DNA of 64,000 nucleotides from Marinilabilia rubra. GTDB taxonomy: Bacteria > Bacteroidota > Bacteroidia > Bacteroidales > Marinilabiliaceae. Shown one piece after another: positions 26,474 to 36,110 of this stretch (positions within the stretch are counted from its first letter, which is position 1; every line of letters starts with the position of its first letter). The notes under the pieces were generated by a model. The model was not told where the DNA came from, made no database searches, and saw nothing but the letters and a program-made list of their open reading frames with translations. Made by a program: the position numbers and the translations under genes. The stretch is from assembly GCF_003121985.1 (NCBI RefSeq), contig NZ_QEWP01000001.1:310001-374000 (forward strand), given 5' to 3'.

Positions 26474-27133
26474 ATGACAATTCATAAAGAAGGTTTTGCA
26501 ACATTGTCTATCGTTTTTCTGATACTGGCTGGCGCCAATACGGGAATTTATTTTCTTATGGATGAGCCCTCTGCAGTGTTGGAATGGACTGTAATGAGTT
26601 CAATTGTATTGTTTTTCTTTTTTCTCGCCTTTTTCCGCAGTCCCAGGCGGGAGGGTTACCGTCAGGAAAAGGCGGTCATTGCCCCGGCTGATGGAAAAAT
26701 TGTGGTCGTTGAAGAAACTGATGAAACTGAATTCTTAAAAGACAAATGTATTCAGGTTTCTATTTTTATGTCTGTTTTTAACGTGCACATAAATTGGTTT
26801 CCAATAAATGGCATTGTCCGTTATTTCAGACATCATAACGGGCGCTTTCAGGCTGCTTATCTGCCCAAGGCCTCAATTGATAATGAGAGGACCACTATTG
26901 CTATGGAGGCTGCCAATGGCAAAAAAATTGTTGTTCGTCAGATTGCCGGAGCACTTGCGCGCAGAATAGTATGTTATGCAGAGGAAGGAGAAAAAGGGCA
27001 ACAAGGTCGCCAAATGGGATTTATCAAATTTGGTTCCAGGGTAGATATCTATCTCCCGGCAGGCAGTCGCATTGATGTTAAGCCGGGGCAAAAAGTAAAA
27101 GGCAAACAGACCATTTTGGGCTGGATAGATTGA
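26474..27133 (+). CDS. psd: Phosphatidylserine decarboxylase, short type
   Basis: 219-residue proenzyme of the short (archaeal/Bacteroides) Psd group. A hydrophobic hairpin anchors the N-terminus (about 8-55). The core includes APADGKIVVVEE and the MSVFNVHINWFPINGIV segment with the active-site histidine. The self-cleavage site lies in FIKFGSRVDIYLP, where Gly-Ser is split to create the pyruvoyl cofactor, equivalent to LGST in long forms. It makes phosphatidylethanolamine. It is likely co-transcribed with cdsA, and its stop is one base from the stop of the convergent sensor gene. Confidence 0.95.
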   Translation: MTIHKEGFATLSIVFLILAGANTGIYFLMDEPSAVLEWTVMSSIVLFFFFLAFFRSPRREGYRQEKAVIAPADGKIVVVEETDETEFLKDKCIQVSIFMSVFNVHINWFPINGIVRYFRHHNGRFQAAYLPKASIDNERTTIAMEAANGKKIVVRQIAGALARRIVCYAEEGEKGQQGRQMGFIKFGSRVDIYLPAGSRIDVKPGQKVKGKQTILGWID

Positions 27134-27134
27134 T

Positions 27135-30100
27135 CTATATCCTGATGCCCATGAATATTACATCATCAATCTGTTCCAAATCACCTTTCCACTGATAAAA
27201 GCGATCTTTAACAGCTTCGTATTGCTTGTTCATTGGAAGGGTGCGTATTTCATTTAGCATGTTTTTCACCCCTACTTTCATGAACTTCTTTTCTCTTGGG
27301 CCGCCAAACTGGTCGGTAAAACCATCTGAAAAAAGATAAATCTGATCTCCTCGTTTGCATTGGTATTCAATGTTTACAAAAGGCGTGTCGTCATCAACCA
27401 GAGAATCCCCGATGCTTCGTCTATTGCCTTTAAAAATGGTTTGTTCACCATTGAGATAGAGATAGACAGGGCGCTTGGCTGAAGCGACTCTCACCTTGGA
27501 AGTTTCATCTTCAATTTCAATAACAGAGATGTCCATCCCATCTTTTGTATTGTCTTTGTTTTTGCTGTTTTGCAACAATACTTTTATTTCCAGATCTAGC
27601 CGTTCAAGCAAATCTGCAGGAGAATTGACATCTTTTCTTTTTACAATATCATTTAAAAGTGTGCTTCCAATCATTGACATGAATGCACCGGGGACGCCAT
27701 GTCCTGTACAGTCAGCACAAGTGATAATAAAGTGTTCCCTGGTTTTGTAGAACCAATAAAAGTCACCGCTTACGATATCCCGAGGGGCAAAAAACACAAA
27801 AGAATCCGGATAATACGACGTCAGAATATTTAACGGTGGAAGTATTGATGATTGGATAGTTTTTGCATAATTGATGCTGTCGGTGATATCACGGTTCTTC
27901 CGCTCAATTTCAGCTTTTTGTTCTCTTAACTGGACTGTTTGGAGATCCACTTCACGCTGAAGCATCTCTTTCTGGCGTTTTAGATTGCGTTCTCTAAAGT
28001 AGATTATCAAGTAAACACCATAAATCAGCAATGCGGCCAGAACAAGGTAAAACCAGGCTTTTTTCCAAAAGGGGGTGGCTATACTAAATGAAACAGAAAT
28101 GGGATCAGAGGCTACGCCATCAGAATTGAAAGCCCTTACCTTGAGGGTGTAATCTCCGCTGGGAAGGAAATCATATTCTCTGAATCTGGTTGTTCCAAGG
28201 TCAATCCATTTATGGGGAGAGTCATCGCCGGCCTTTTGCAGCTGATATTGATAACTTACTTCCTCCGGGGCTTTGAAAGAGATCCCGATGAAGTCGAAAC
28301 GAAACTTGTAGTTGTTTCTATAAGGATATGGGAGTTCAATTTTATCGGAGGATTTATACTGCTCCCCGGAGATAATTATATCAGTGAAATTTAAGGAAGG
28401 AGCGACTTCATTTTTTTTGTGTTTTTTGGGGAAATAATGCACAATACCCTGTGCTGATGAAAACCAAAGGGTGTGGTTGTCATCTTTTTTGATTTGATAA
28501 AAATCGCTTCCCAATTCTTCTTCATGGCCAAAAACTTCAATTTCCCCTGTTTGCGAATCTATCATACTAAGTCCCGGGTGATGAGCAACCCATATTCTCC
28601 CATGGTTGTCGTATTCGATGCTGTAACAGAAGTTTTTTGCTAATCCATCATTAACATTAAATCTTGATATAGAATCATCCTGGTATTTTAAAACGCCTCT
28701 TCCGAGTGTTGCCAACCAAGTCTGTGAATCTCCGGCCTGAATCATGTCGTAAACATCAACCGGGGCATCTGATATTTTATGAATCTCAATACTTTGGTCT
28801 TTGATTTTACAAATTCCGCTGTTTTTGGGGCCAATCCAGACGTTATCTTCTTTGTCCAGAAAAACAAAGTTGATGTTATTATGCGGCAGTCCCTTTGCTG
28901 TTGTAAGTTGATTTACTGCATTCGTTTCTGTGTTAATTGTAAAGAATCCCCCATATGTTGCCAGGTAAATCATGTTGCCGTGGCCGGCAATGTCCCGTAT
29001 TTTAAGGCCGGGGACTTCATTGGTATACCATAATTTTGAGAATCGGAATTCATTCGGGCGCCGGTAATACAAACCTTTATTACCACTGGCGGCATATATT
29101 GTTCCGTCTTTTTTGCGGTAAAATCCTGTAATCTCATCTCGCGGAATACCCAATTCTGTGTCGTAATATTCGAAGGCTGAAAAGCAGTGCGGGTCTGCCT
29201 TGATAAGACCGTTTTCGAGACCAATCCAGAGAGTGCTGTCGTGACGTAGGGTTGACAACACTTTATCGTTCTCAAAGCCTATATTGGATAAATTGTAAAA
29301 AATATTGTATTCATTCGCTAAAACAGAGGTGCCTCCTCCGTATGAGGCGAACCAGTAATTTGATTCACGGTCACAAAGAATGTCCCTGATGTAGTTGTTG
29401 TTTAGACCATTTTCGGTGGTGAAGTTGAAAGAGTCGGTGTACCGTTGCGTTTCGGCATTAAAAAAAAGCTTTATCACCCCGTTTCCCCATGTTGCGAGCA
29501 ATAAATTGCCATTGGGTTCTTCTTCAATATCTTTAATGTTTTCCCATTGCAAATCAAATCGCAGACACAAGTTGTTGTCCACTATATGTTGGCTCCTGTT
29601 TCTCCCCTTGGAATAAAGGAAAAAACCATTGTCTTCGGTGCCAATCCAAAAATCACCACTTATACCCTTCCTTGGAACAACACAGGTGATGTTGGTCATG
29701 GGGATTTGGGATACTCTCTCAACACTTACAATTGAATCTGATTCTTGCGTTGAGATCTGGAACAATCCCTCAGAAGTTCCTGTTAAAATAAAATCCTGAG
29801 TGACTGCTAAGGAATAAAACAGTTTTCGTTTGAGCTTAGGATGCGAAAGGAGTTTATATTCTGAAGTTTCTTTGTTTATCTGAATTAGTCCTGTATTTTG
29901 GCTGATTGCCCAAATCTTTTTGTTATTAATTGAGCTGATTTGGTTTATCGGACTTTTAGTTTCGGAAATACGCACAGGGATAAACTGATCGTCTCTGAAA
30001 ATAGTCAGATCCCCATTATTATGGCCCACCCAAAGGTCTCCATTGATTGTTTTGTGCATGGCCGATATAAAATCTCCGGCCAGTGAGTCGGTGTGGTTAA

Positions 30101-30326
30101 AATTCTCAAATTCCAAGCCGTTGTATCTTACCAGCCCTTCACCGGTACCCATCCATAAATATCCATCCTTGTCCTGCTCCAGTGTATAGACAAAGTTTTG
30201 TGGAAGACCAATATTGGAGTCGTAAGTCTTGAACTTAAATGACTGGGCCTCCGACAGGAATGTGAATGTCAGAAAAAATATCGCAACTGAAATGAATCTA
30301 ATAAACCACCCGGCTTGATACGGCAT
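27135..30326 (-). CDS. Two-component-type beta-propeller sensor with PP2C/SpoIIE phosphatase output
   Basis: 1063 residues. A signal peptide ends near EAQS. Residues about 25-640 are Reg_prop-type propeller blades (GLPQNFVYTLEQDKDGYLWMG and many similar repeats), followed by a Y_Y_Y domain (about 650-745, with FKAPEEVSYQYQLQ), one transmembrane helix (about 755-778, AWFYLVLAALLIYGVYLIIYF), a coiled coil (about 780-830) and a cytoplasmic PP2C domain (about 840-1060). Its metal-binding motifs SGDFYW, ADCTGHGVPGA, DGFTDQFGG and QIDDVIFMG are intact. Other such proteins often end in a histidine kinase; this one ends in a phosphatase. It is the last gene of a tight five-gene operon for a surface protein system. 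Confidence 0.9.
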   Translation of the reverse strand: MPYQAGWFIRFISVAIFFLTFTFLSEAQSFKFKTYDSNIGLPQNFVYTLEQDKDGYLWMGTGEGLVRYNGLEFENFNHTDSLAGDFISAMHKTINGDLWVGHNNGDLTIFRDDQFIPVRISETKSPINQISSINNKKIWAISQNTGLIQINKETSEYKLLSHPKLKRKLFYSLAVTQDFILTGTSEGLFQISTQESDSIVSVERVSQIPMTNITCVVPRKGISGDFWIGTEDNGFFLYSKGRNRSQHIVDNNLCLRFDLQWENIKDIEEEPNGNLLLATWGNGVIKLFFNAETQRYTDSFNFTTENGLNNNYIRDILCDRESNYWFASYGGGTSVLANEYNIFYNLSNIGFENDKVLSTLRHDSTLWIGLENGLIKADPHCFSAFEYYDTELGIPRDEITGFYRKKDGTIYAASGNKGLYYRRPNEFRFSKLWYTNEVPGLKIRDIAGHGNMIYLATYGGFFTINTETNAVNQLTTAKGLPHNNINFVFLDKEDNVWIGPKNSGICKIKDQSIEIHKISDAPVDVYDMIQAGDSQTWLATLGRGVLKYQDDSISRFNVNDGLAKNFCYSIEYDNHGRIWVAHHPGLSMIDSQTGEIEVFGHEEELGSDFYQIKKDDNHTLWFSSAQGIVHYFPKKHKKNEVAPSLNFTDIIISGEQYKSSDKIELPYPYRNNYKFRFDFIGISFKAPEEVSYQYQLQKAGDDSPHKWIDLGTTRFREYDFLPSGDYTLKVRAFNSDGVASDPISVSFSIATPFWKKAWFYLVLAALLIYGVYLIIYFRERNLKRQKEMLQREVDLQTVQLREQKAEIERKNRDITDSINYAKTIQSSILPPLNILTSYYPDSFVFFAPRDIVSGDFYWFYKTREHFIITCADCTGHGVPGAFMSMIGSTLLNDIVKRKDVNSPADLLERLDLEIKVLLQNSKNKDNTKDGMDISVIEIEDETSKVRVASAKRPVYLYLNGEQTIFKGNRRSIGDSLVDDDTPFVNIEYQCKRGDQIYLFSDGFTDQFGGPREKKFMKVGVKNMLNEIRTLPMNKQYEAVKDRFYQWKGDLEQIDDVIFMGIRI

Positions 30327-30330
30327 ATCT

Positions 30331-31317
30331 TTATTGTTTGGGTTTTATTCCTATACTGTATTTGTATTCAGGAATACCTCCAATGGGAATACTGTAAAAC
30401 GGCATTAATTCCCCGTACTGGTTTTCCAAAAATATAACTACGTTGTTATCTTTTACAAGTTTCGACTTTTTCTTGATCATTTGTACATCCAGTGAACTGT
30501 TGTGTTCATCTTTTGAAATTTTGTGTCGGCTTCGAACCCACTTGTCATCCCCTGAGGAGGCTAGTAATTCACCATTTTTGGCAGGAGAAATTATTCGAAT
30601 AAATCCATCATTGTCCCAGTCAAAATTACTTTGTTTGATGGCAACAACATCCGAAGTCATGTAGGGATAAATATGAGAAACTTCATTAACATCGTTATGA
30701 AGACGGAACTTATACTTAAAGTAAAAAGCGAATGCGCCTTCAACCGGGCGGTTTTCTTTGCCCTCGGTGCTGAGGAATAGATTGTAAAGATTTCCGTCGT
30801 CACCTTCCTCACCTTCTATGACAAGCTTGAAGATATATCCGCCATATTCGGGGAGAAATTCTCCTTCGGAGGGATTGAAGGGGCCAAAAGTATACCAGCT
30901 TTCGTTGTAACGGGGATTTTGGGTAAATACTTTTGATGCAAGTAGATTGCCACTGAGATAATTTCCTTCCAGATTTGATCGGCGGGCATCTTCTTCAGAG
31001 CAGGCGCCTTCTCCACCGTAAACCGAATATCTCATTACTGTATCCCATTCACCTTTTTGCTCGTCAATATCTTCTCCGGTTTCGGGGTCGAAAACCCTTA
31101 TGAAAACAGGTAGTTCATAGTTCTCAGGTATTGAGAAAAAAATGATTTGACAAAAGTCGTCATCGCCCCAGGCAGTTTCTCCGTCTCCGCCAAAGGTTAC
31201 CAGGTGTGGGATGTTTTCATCCACTGCCGGCACAGGCTGGGCATTTGTTTGGTGATGAATAAAAATCAAACTGGAAAAAAGGAATAGGCAAAATGCAGTT
31301 GTTCTCATAGCTCTCAT
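30331..31317 (-). CDS. Secreted protein of unknown function in the T9SS operon
   Basis: 328 residues, starting at ATG 31315-31317, which overlaps the upstream gene's TGA as ATGA and so is probably translationally coupled; an ATG three codons later is also possible. A signal peptide ends near NAQP. The body has a GDGETAWGDDDFCQIIFFSIPE segment and many aromatic beta-strand stretches (YGGYIFKLVIEGEE, FAFYFKYKFRLHNDV). No lipobox, transmembrane helix or known catalytic motif was seen. Family not recognised. Its tight position (4 bp before the sensor gene) suggests a partner in the surface system. Confidence 0.7.
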   Translation of the reverse strand: MRAMRTTAFCLFLFSSLIFIHHQTNAQPVPAVDENIPHLVTFGGDGETAWGDDDFCQIIFFSIPENYELPVFIRVFDPETGEDIDEQKGEWDTVMRYSVYGGEGACSEEDARRSNLEGNYLSGNLLASKVFTQNPRYNESWYTFGPFNPSEGEFLPEYGGYIFKLVIEGEEGDDGNLYNLFLSTEGKENRPVEGAFAFYFKYKFRLHNDVNEVSHIYPYMTSDVVAIKQSNFDWDNDGFIRIISPAKNGELLASSGDDKWVRSRHKISKDEHNSSLDVQMIKKKSKLVKDNNVVIFLENQYGELMPFYSIPIGGIPEYKYSIGIKPKQ

Positions 31318-32738
31318 TCTTGGGGATCCGTCACAATAATTTTTCGGTAAAAACAAACTTCCCGGTTGTCATTTAAAACTGCAGAGCAGGTTATTCGGTA
31401 TTCTCCCGGGTTTTGATAAATATATGCAATATTTTTGCCAATTCTTGTTTCTCCGTCTCCAAACTCCCAGTAAAATTCGTATGCCGTGGTAGAATCCGGA
31501 TAACCTTGAAGACTTGCACTGAGGTTTATTGGCTTATTAGCTTGTATCGTATCCGGGCTTTCGAACCAAATTTGTTGTGTTCTTTCCAGTTTGAGGTTAT
31601 AGGATGCAACCGAAAATAATTCTTCATTGAGCAGGGTATCTACAACATTGAGAGATATATCATAATCTCCAGGTCCGGAAAAACAGTGGTCAACTTCTAA
31701 ACCTCTTGCAGTTTGGTCATCTCCAAAATTCCACCGGTAGATATACGGTAAAGTGTCCGACTTGAACGGGCCGTTTTCAAAGAAAGTAAAACAATAGTTA
31801 TCGGTCACTATTTCGGTTGGATCTGTGCAATTAATGCGTGGCAATGAAAATTTATAAATATCATCCTGCCCCGAGCGATTGGAGGCAAAATATCCCCAGC
31901 TTTCATCCCTGCTTACAAAACATGAAAAATCATCCGAAACAGAGTTGATAGGGGAAGGCATTGCTACTGCTCCCGCTTTCACATTTTGCAAGTCAATGTA
32001 GTAGATGTTAAATCCTCCTGTGGGATCAATCCCGTCAGAGGTAAAATAAAGTTTTCCGGAAGGATGAACATAAGGGAAGAGCTCTTTACCATCGGTATTT
32101 ATAAAGGGACCAAGGTTTTTGGGAGTGCTCCAGCTTTCTCCCGTTTTTTTCGAAATATATATATCCGTTTGACCCTGGCCTCCCTCCATGTCTGAAACAA
32201 AGTATAAAGTACGTCCGTCCTGTGACAGTGACGGATGCCCAAAAGAGGTATTCTGGTTTTGGGTTTCATTTAACTGAAGTTCTTGATAGCGGTGCCAGCC
32301 ACCATTCGATTTTTTAGCCAAAAACAAGCCCAAGGGATTGGTTGTTTGGCGGTCTTTTTTGCCGAGAAAATTTCGTCTTTGGTTATGAGTGGCAATCATT
32401 TCTGCCCCATTCTCTGAAAAAGTGAGTGGACCGGCATTGAGTTTGGGTTGTGATGGCGGTGAAAAACGTGTAACTTTTCCAAGCGTAGTGTCCGGTTTCA
32501 ATGGAGCTCTGAAAACTCTGTATAAGAGTTCTTCATTTTGGTCCATATAGGTAACCAGCAGACTGGTTCTTCTATTGGAGATAAAATAAAGCGTGGAATC
32601 CTTAACTACTGGTGCAACTTCGCTGCTTGAAGGTGAATTGATACTGAGTTTGGTTACCTCAATCTTCTGGGCTCTGACATGCAGACTTAACGTCAGTACC
32701 AATGCTAAATATATGATTGTTGGTTTTTCCCAGCTCAT
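31314..32738 (-). CDS. PD40-repeat and PKD-domain secreted protein
   Basis: 474 residues with a signal peptide ending VRAQ. The first 280 residues carry PD40/TolB-like propeller repeats (PVVKDSTLYFISNR, PSLSQDGRTLYFVSDMEGG, YVHPSGKLYFTSDG, ESWGYFASNRSGQDDIYKF). Two PKD-type domains follow, marked by YRWNFGDDQTARG and FYWEFGDGETRIG, each ending in a GxYxIxxxV strand (GDYDISLNV, GEYRITCSA). The OmpA-like peptidoglycan domain seen in related T9SS proteins such as PorE is absent. The gene is 12 bp downstream of the PorP/SprF gene and overlaps the next gene by 4 bp. Role unknown; binding of other surface components is plausible. Confidence 0.8.
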   Translation of the reverse strand: MSWEKPTIIYLALVLTLSLHVRAQKIEVTKLSINSPSSSEVAPVVKDSTLYFISNRRTSLLVTYMDQNEELLYRVFRAPLKPDTTLGKVTRFSPPSQPKLNAGPLTFSENGAEMIATHNQRRNFLGKKDRQTTNPLGLFLAKKSNGGWHRYQELQLNETQNQNTSFGHPSLSQDGRTLYFVSDMEGGQGQTDIYISKKTGESWSTPKNLGPFINTDGKELFPYVHPSGKLYFTSDGIDPTGGFNIYYIDLQNVKAGAVAMPSPINSVSDDFSCFVSRDESWGYFASNRSGQDDIYKFSLPRINCTDPTEIVTDNYCFTFFENGPFKSDTLPYIYRWNFGDDQTARGLEVDHCFSGPGDYDISLNVVDTLLNEELFSVASYNLKLERTQQIWFESPDTIQANKPINLSASLQGYPDSTTAYEFYWEFGDGETRIGKNIAYIYQNPGEYRITCSAVLNDNREVCFYRKIIVTDPQE

Positions 32739-32750
32739 TTTAGTCAGATT

Positions 32751-33662
32751 TTAAAAGAATTTCGGACTTGGGGTTTTTACTTTATATCCAAAGTCATATT
32801 GGATGGAAATCTCATGGCTCCCCTGATTGAATTGACCGATGTCGCCAAGGGAATAATCATATGAATAGGCCATTCTTAGTTGGGGTAACAATTGCCAGCC
32901 GGTATGAAAGATTATTTCCTCCCGGGTGCGGTAAGTAACTCCACCCCAGATTAGATTATTGTATATCATTGTTCCCGATAAATCGGCCCAGCTACCTGTT
33001 TCCTGATTTATTTTTGCCATAAAGGATGGTTGAAAACTGAGGGTAGATGAAAAATCAAGCATATAACCTCCGGTAACCAGGTAATCCATTTTTTGGGGAT
33101 CGAAATTGGTTCCATCAAGTTCCTCGAAATTGTGGGAGAAGAATTCGGGAATAGAAAAACCACCAAAAAAGCGGTCGTTGTAAATGCTCCATCCAAATCC
33201 GGCCTGAGGACCAATAGAAGATTCATTCCCTCCAAAAACCTGATCACTGGCATCTTCAAGAGTGACATTGTTCCAGTTGATGGCATAGCTGGCAAATCCT
33301 CCCGATGCACTGAAAGCCATCCATGTATAAGGAATAATGCGTACCCGGTAGGTATAGGAAAGTGATGCCCCAAAATTATTTTTTATGGCAAAGGTTTCAT
33401 TAAAAATTTGAAGTCCCATTGCCATGTTGGGATTCTTTAAAGGAGTATGTCCGGTGAAGTATTGTGCCTGAGGCGACTCGGGGAGTCCCGCCCATTGCTT
33501 CCTGAATGAGCCAAAAAGGCTGAGCGCTTCACGTGATCCGGCAAAAGCACTATTTATCGCAAAACGATTGTGCATGTATTGACTAAGCGTCATCGCTTTC
33601 TGTCCAAATGCCGAAGAAAGCGAGAGTGTTAGAATGATAATAATGAGTGCCGGTGTTCTCAT
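32751..33662 (-). CDS. PorP/SprF family outer-membrane protein
   Basis: 303 residues. A signal peptide ends near AFGQ and is followed by the family's N-terminal motif, MHNRFAINSAFAGSREALSLFG, with FRKQWAGLPESPQ; the rest is alternating beta strands ending in an aromatic residue, forming a predicted outer-membrane barrel. SprF is needed for T9SS-dependent display of the giant adhesin SprB in Flavobacterium; members paired with a type B substrate likely help secrete or anchor that substrate. It starts 15 bp after the type B substrate gene, which strengthens the pairing. It is not the core PorP, since no other T9SS core gene is nearby. Confidence 0.85.
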   Translation of the reverse strand: MRTPALIIIILTLSLSSAFGQKAMTLSQYMHNRFAINSAFAGSREALSLFGSFRKQWAGLPESPQAQYFTGHTPLKNPNMAMGLQIFNETFAIKNNFGASLSYTYRVRIIPYTWMAFSASGGFASYAINWNNVTLEDASDQVFGGNESSIGPQAGFGWSIYNDRFFGGFSIPEFFSHNFEELDGTNFDPQKMDYLVTGGYMLDFSSTLSFQPSFMAKINQETGSWADLSGTMIYNNLIWGGVTYRTREEIIFHTGWQLLPQLRMAYSYDYSLGDIGQFNQGSHEISIQYDFGYKVKTPSPKFF

Positions 33663-33677
33663 GAATTCAGAAGAATT

Positions 33678-35903
33678 TTAGTTTCTTTTGATAACGATGT
33701 AATCCTTCAGGGCTTCGATACCTTCCCCTTCAAATATGAAGTAATATATTCCGTTATTTAGGGGTTCTCCATCTAAATCCCTTCCATCCCACTGATTCCC
33801 TTCTTCCAGGTTCTGACGGCGAAAGACCACCTGTCCGTTTTGGTCAAATACTATTAGTTCATTATTTGGAATTGTATGGGCCCCTTTCACTTTAAAAAAA
33901 TCATTAATGCCATCCTGATTGGGCGAAATGCCTGTGTGATATGTTAGCCCCTTAATGGTCAGTGTTAGTGTGTCTGTCGCAGGTGTTTTACAGGCGCCAT
34001 TTGTCACACTCCATTCTATTACAGTTTCCCCATGCTTTAGCCCGGAGAGCAGAGTTTCTTGTTGAGTTGGATCTGCTATTTCGCCTGATCCTCCCTGAAT
34101 GTACCATTCACCAAACCATTCCCCCTGACTTGTTATGGGCGCTTTGGCTCGCAATGTAGTCTGGTATTGATGATAAAGTGTATGATCTGCTCCTGCATCA
34201 GCAATTGGTGGTTCGTCGAATCTTATGGTTACCTGGTCACTGGCATTGCACAATCCGTTAGTTTCTTCCCATGTCAATATTTGTTCTCCCCAAATATTGC
34301 TGTTGAAAACAACTGTGGGATTTTCTGCGTCGTTGTTCTCAAATGTGCCGTCAGCCTGTGCCCATTGTCCAGATTGAGCAACCTCTGACGTGGAATCATT
34401 GAGCTCTACCTGTAATCCACACACTGCTGTGTCGTTACCCGCAAAAGGGGTTGGCATTTGGTCTACCTGAACTTCCAGTTGATTGTCTAAGTTGGCCACA
34501 CAGCCAAGATCGTCAGTTATTGATACAATTTCGTAAATACTTGTCTGATCGGGCGAAAGAGTAAGTGTGGCTGAAGACTCTGAAAAATCAAAGGTGGATA
34601 AACTTCCGTCTGTCTGGTAGGTTAACGTCCATGGGCCATTGGTACCTGTGGCAGTAAAGGGGAAAGATGCTTCGTCTCCCTGGCAGACAGTTTCTTTGGT
34701 AACCTCCAAATTAACAGATGAATATTCTATAAACTGAATTTGAACCTGATCTGAATTTTCACACCCCTGGTTGTTTTCTGTCCAGGTGAAAACATAAGTT
34801 CCCTGCCCTGTAGAGGTGGTTGTGCTGTTGGGCTCCGAGGGGGCATTGATGTCAACATTGACGGGATTATCAACTGTCCAGATACCGGTTCCTTTATGGG
34901 GAATGGCTTGTAGCTCGTACGAAAGTCCGCAGGATATTTGATCTTCTCCTGCATTGGTATTGGGCTGTAAATCCACCACAACAGCTTCACCTGAGATGTC
35001 TTCCGGCTTTGCATGGCAACCATTGGTGTCGATCACCTGGTTGTAGGTAAAGGTGGTTTCACCGCTAACAAGTGTTGTTTCATTTGTTGTGGAGGTAGAA
35101 GATGTACCGGTTATGGTGTTGGTTCCACCATCAGAGATTATATAGTCCCATGGTCCGTCCTCACCACCGAAACTCAAGTTGAGAACAGCTTCCTGCTCGG
35201 CGGTGCCGCACACGTCGGAGGTGGTGGAAATGGTGGCGGTGGGGGAGCCTCTGAAAATAATATCTACCGTGTCTTTTGTCGAACAAGCCCCGTTTTCCTG
35301 GGTGAAAAAGAGTTGGTATGAGCCCTTTTGGGAGGCCAGATAAGGACTGTTGGGATCTTGTAAATCGGAAATGGACCCTTGGGCGGGGACTGACCAGGAA
35401 TAGGTTGAGGAGATGGGATCTGGTATCGCACTAAGTGTGGCTTCCAGGCCACAGGAATCAATGTCAGAACCTGCATTAGGAGAGGGCATAGCCCAGTTGG
35501 TTAGTGACACAGAAACTCCGGTCATGGAGTTGCCTGATCCATATGACCATGGGGAGTTAGTATCATCAAATACTTCGGTGATTTCGAAGGTTCCGGTTCG
35601 CATTTGATCTCCATTTTCAACCGGGAAATTTATATTGTAACTGACATAATAAACACCGTCAACCAGATCTTCGGAAAAGATGGACTTGTCTTCAAATATT
35701 TCATTGGAATCGGGCAACTTGATGGTATAGGCAAAAGGGGCGTCTCCGTAGAATCTGATTTGTAAATCTACAGAAGTGGTTGTTTGACTGCAAACATTTA
35801 TGTCCGCGTTAAGCAGTTCAGCGTAAGGTTCAGTTTGTGACCAGGAGAAAAGAGGAATGGTCAGGAAAAGGAGGAGTAGATATGTGTTTTTTGGTTTTAT
35901 CAT
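33678..35903 (-). CDS. Large repeat protein with T9SS type B (CHU_C) sorting domain
   Basis: 741 residues from ATG 35901-35903 (MIKPKNTYLLLL); a TTG three codons upstream is less likely. A signal peptide ends near FSWSQ. Two repeat types alternate. Type A (about 38-110, 234-315, 408-485) has a Cys and G-PW or G-APF. Type B (about 146-225, 321-395, 492-567, and a divergent copy 573-655) has the core AGxDxxxCGLxxxLxAxP followed by GxW. The C-terminal 85 residues, from GISPNQDGINDFF to the end, form the gliding-motility-associated CHU_C domain, which directs export by the type IX system. It is the first gene of the operon and probably a surface adhesin. Confidence 0.88.
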   Translation of the reverse strand: MIKPKNTYLLLLFLTIPLFSWSQTEPYAELLNADINVCSQTTTSVDLQIRFYGDAPFAYTIKLPDSNEIFEDKSIFSEDLVDGVYYVSYNINFPVENGDQMRTGTFEITEVFDDTNSPWSYGSGNSMTGVSVSLTNWAMPSPNAGSDIDSCGLEATLSAIPDPISSTYSWSVPAQGSISDLQDPNSPYLASQKGSYQLFFTQENGACSTKDTVDIIFRGSPTATISTTSDVCGTAEQEAVLNLSFGGEDGPWDYIISDGGTNTITGTSSTSTTNETTLVSGETTFTYNQVIDTNGCHAKPEDISGEAVVVDLQPNTNAGEDQISCGLSYELQAIPHKGTGIWTVDNPVNVDINAPSEPNSTTTSTGQGTYVFTWTENNQGCENSDQVQIQFIEYSSVNLEVTKETVCQGDEASFPFTATGTNGPWTLTYQTDGSLSTFDFSESSATLTLSPDQTSIYEIVSITDDLGCVANLDNQLEVQVDQMPTPFAGNDTAVCGLQVELNDSTSEVAQSGQWAQADGTFENNDAENPTVVFNSNIWGEQILTWEETNGLCNASDQVTIRFDEPPIADAGADHTLYHQYQTTLRAKAPITSQGEWFGEWYIQGGSGEIADPTQQETLLSGLKHGETVIEWSVTNGACKTPATDTLTLTIKGLTYHTGISPNQDGINDFFKVKGAHTIPNNELIVFDQNGQVVFRRQNLEEGNQWDGRDLDGEPLNNGIYYFIFEGEGIEALKDYIVIKRN

Positions 35904-35962
35904 TCTTAACAAAACAATTGTATCAAATTAGGTATGGGGAATCTCTATAAAACACCCACTTA

Positions 35963-35970
35963 CAAACCTA
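35963..35970 (-). promoter_or_regulatory. Promoter -7 element of the surface-protein operon
   Basis: Minus-strand TAGGTTTG matches TAnnTTTG, about 60 bp before the type B substrate gene; a TTG lies 22 bp further upstream. Confidence 0.55.
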
Positions 35971-36110
35971 ATAAAAAACTCGATGTGAAAAACAATCGTT
36001 TTGGTGTGTTATGTGTTATTTTGTAAATAAAAACACTCCATTCATCAAAAAACAGCCTGAAAAGGTAATTTTTTAATGGTAAATGCGGGTTGGAAATGTC
36101 TGAAAAAGGG

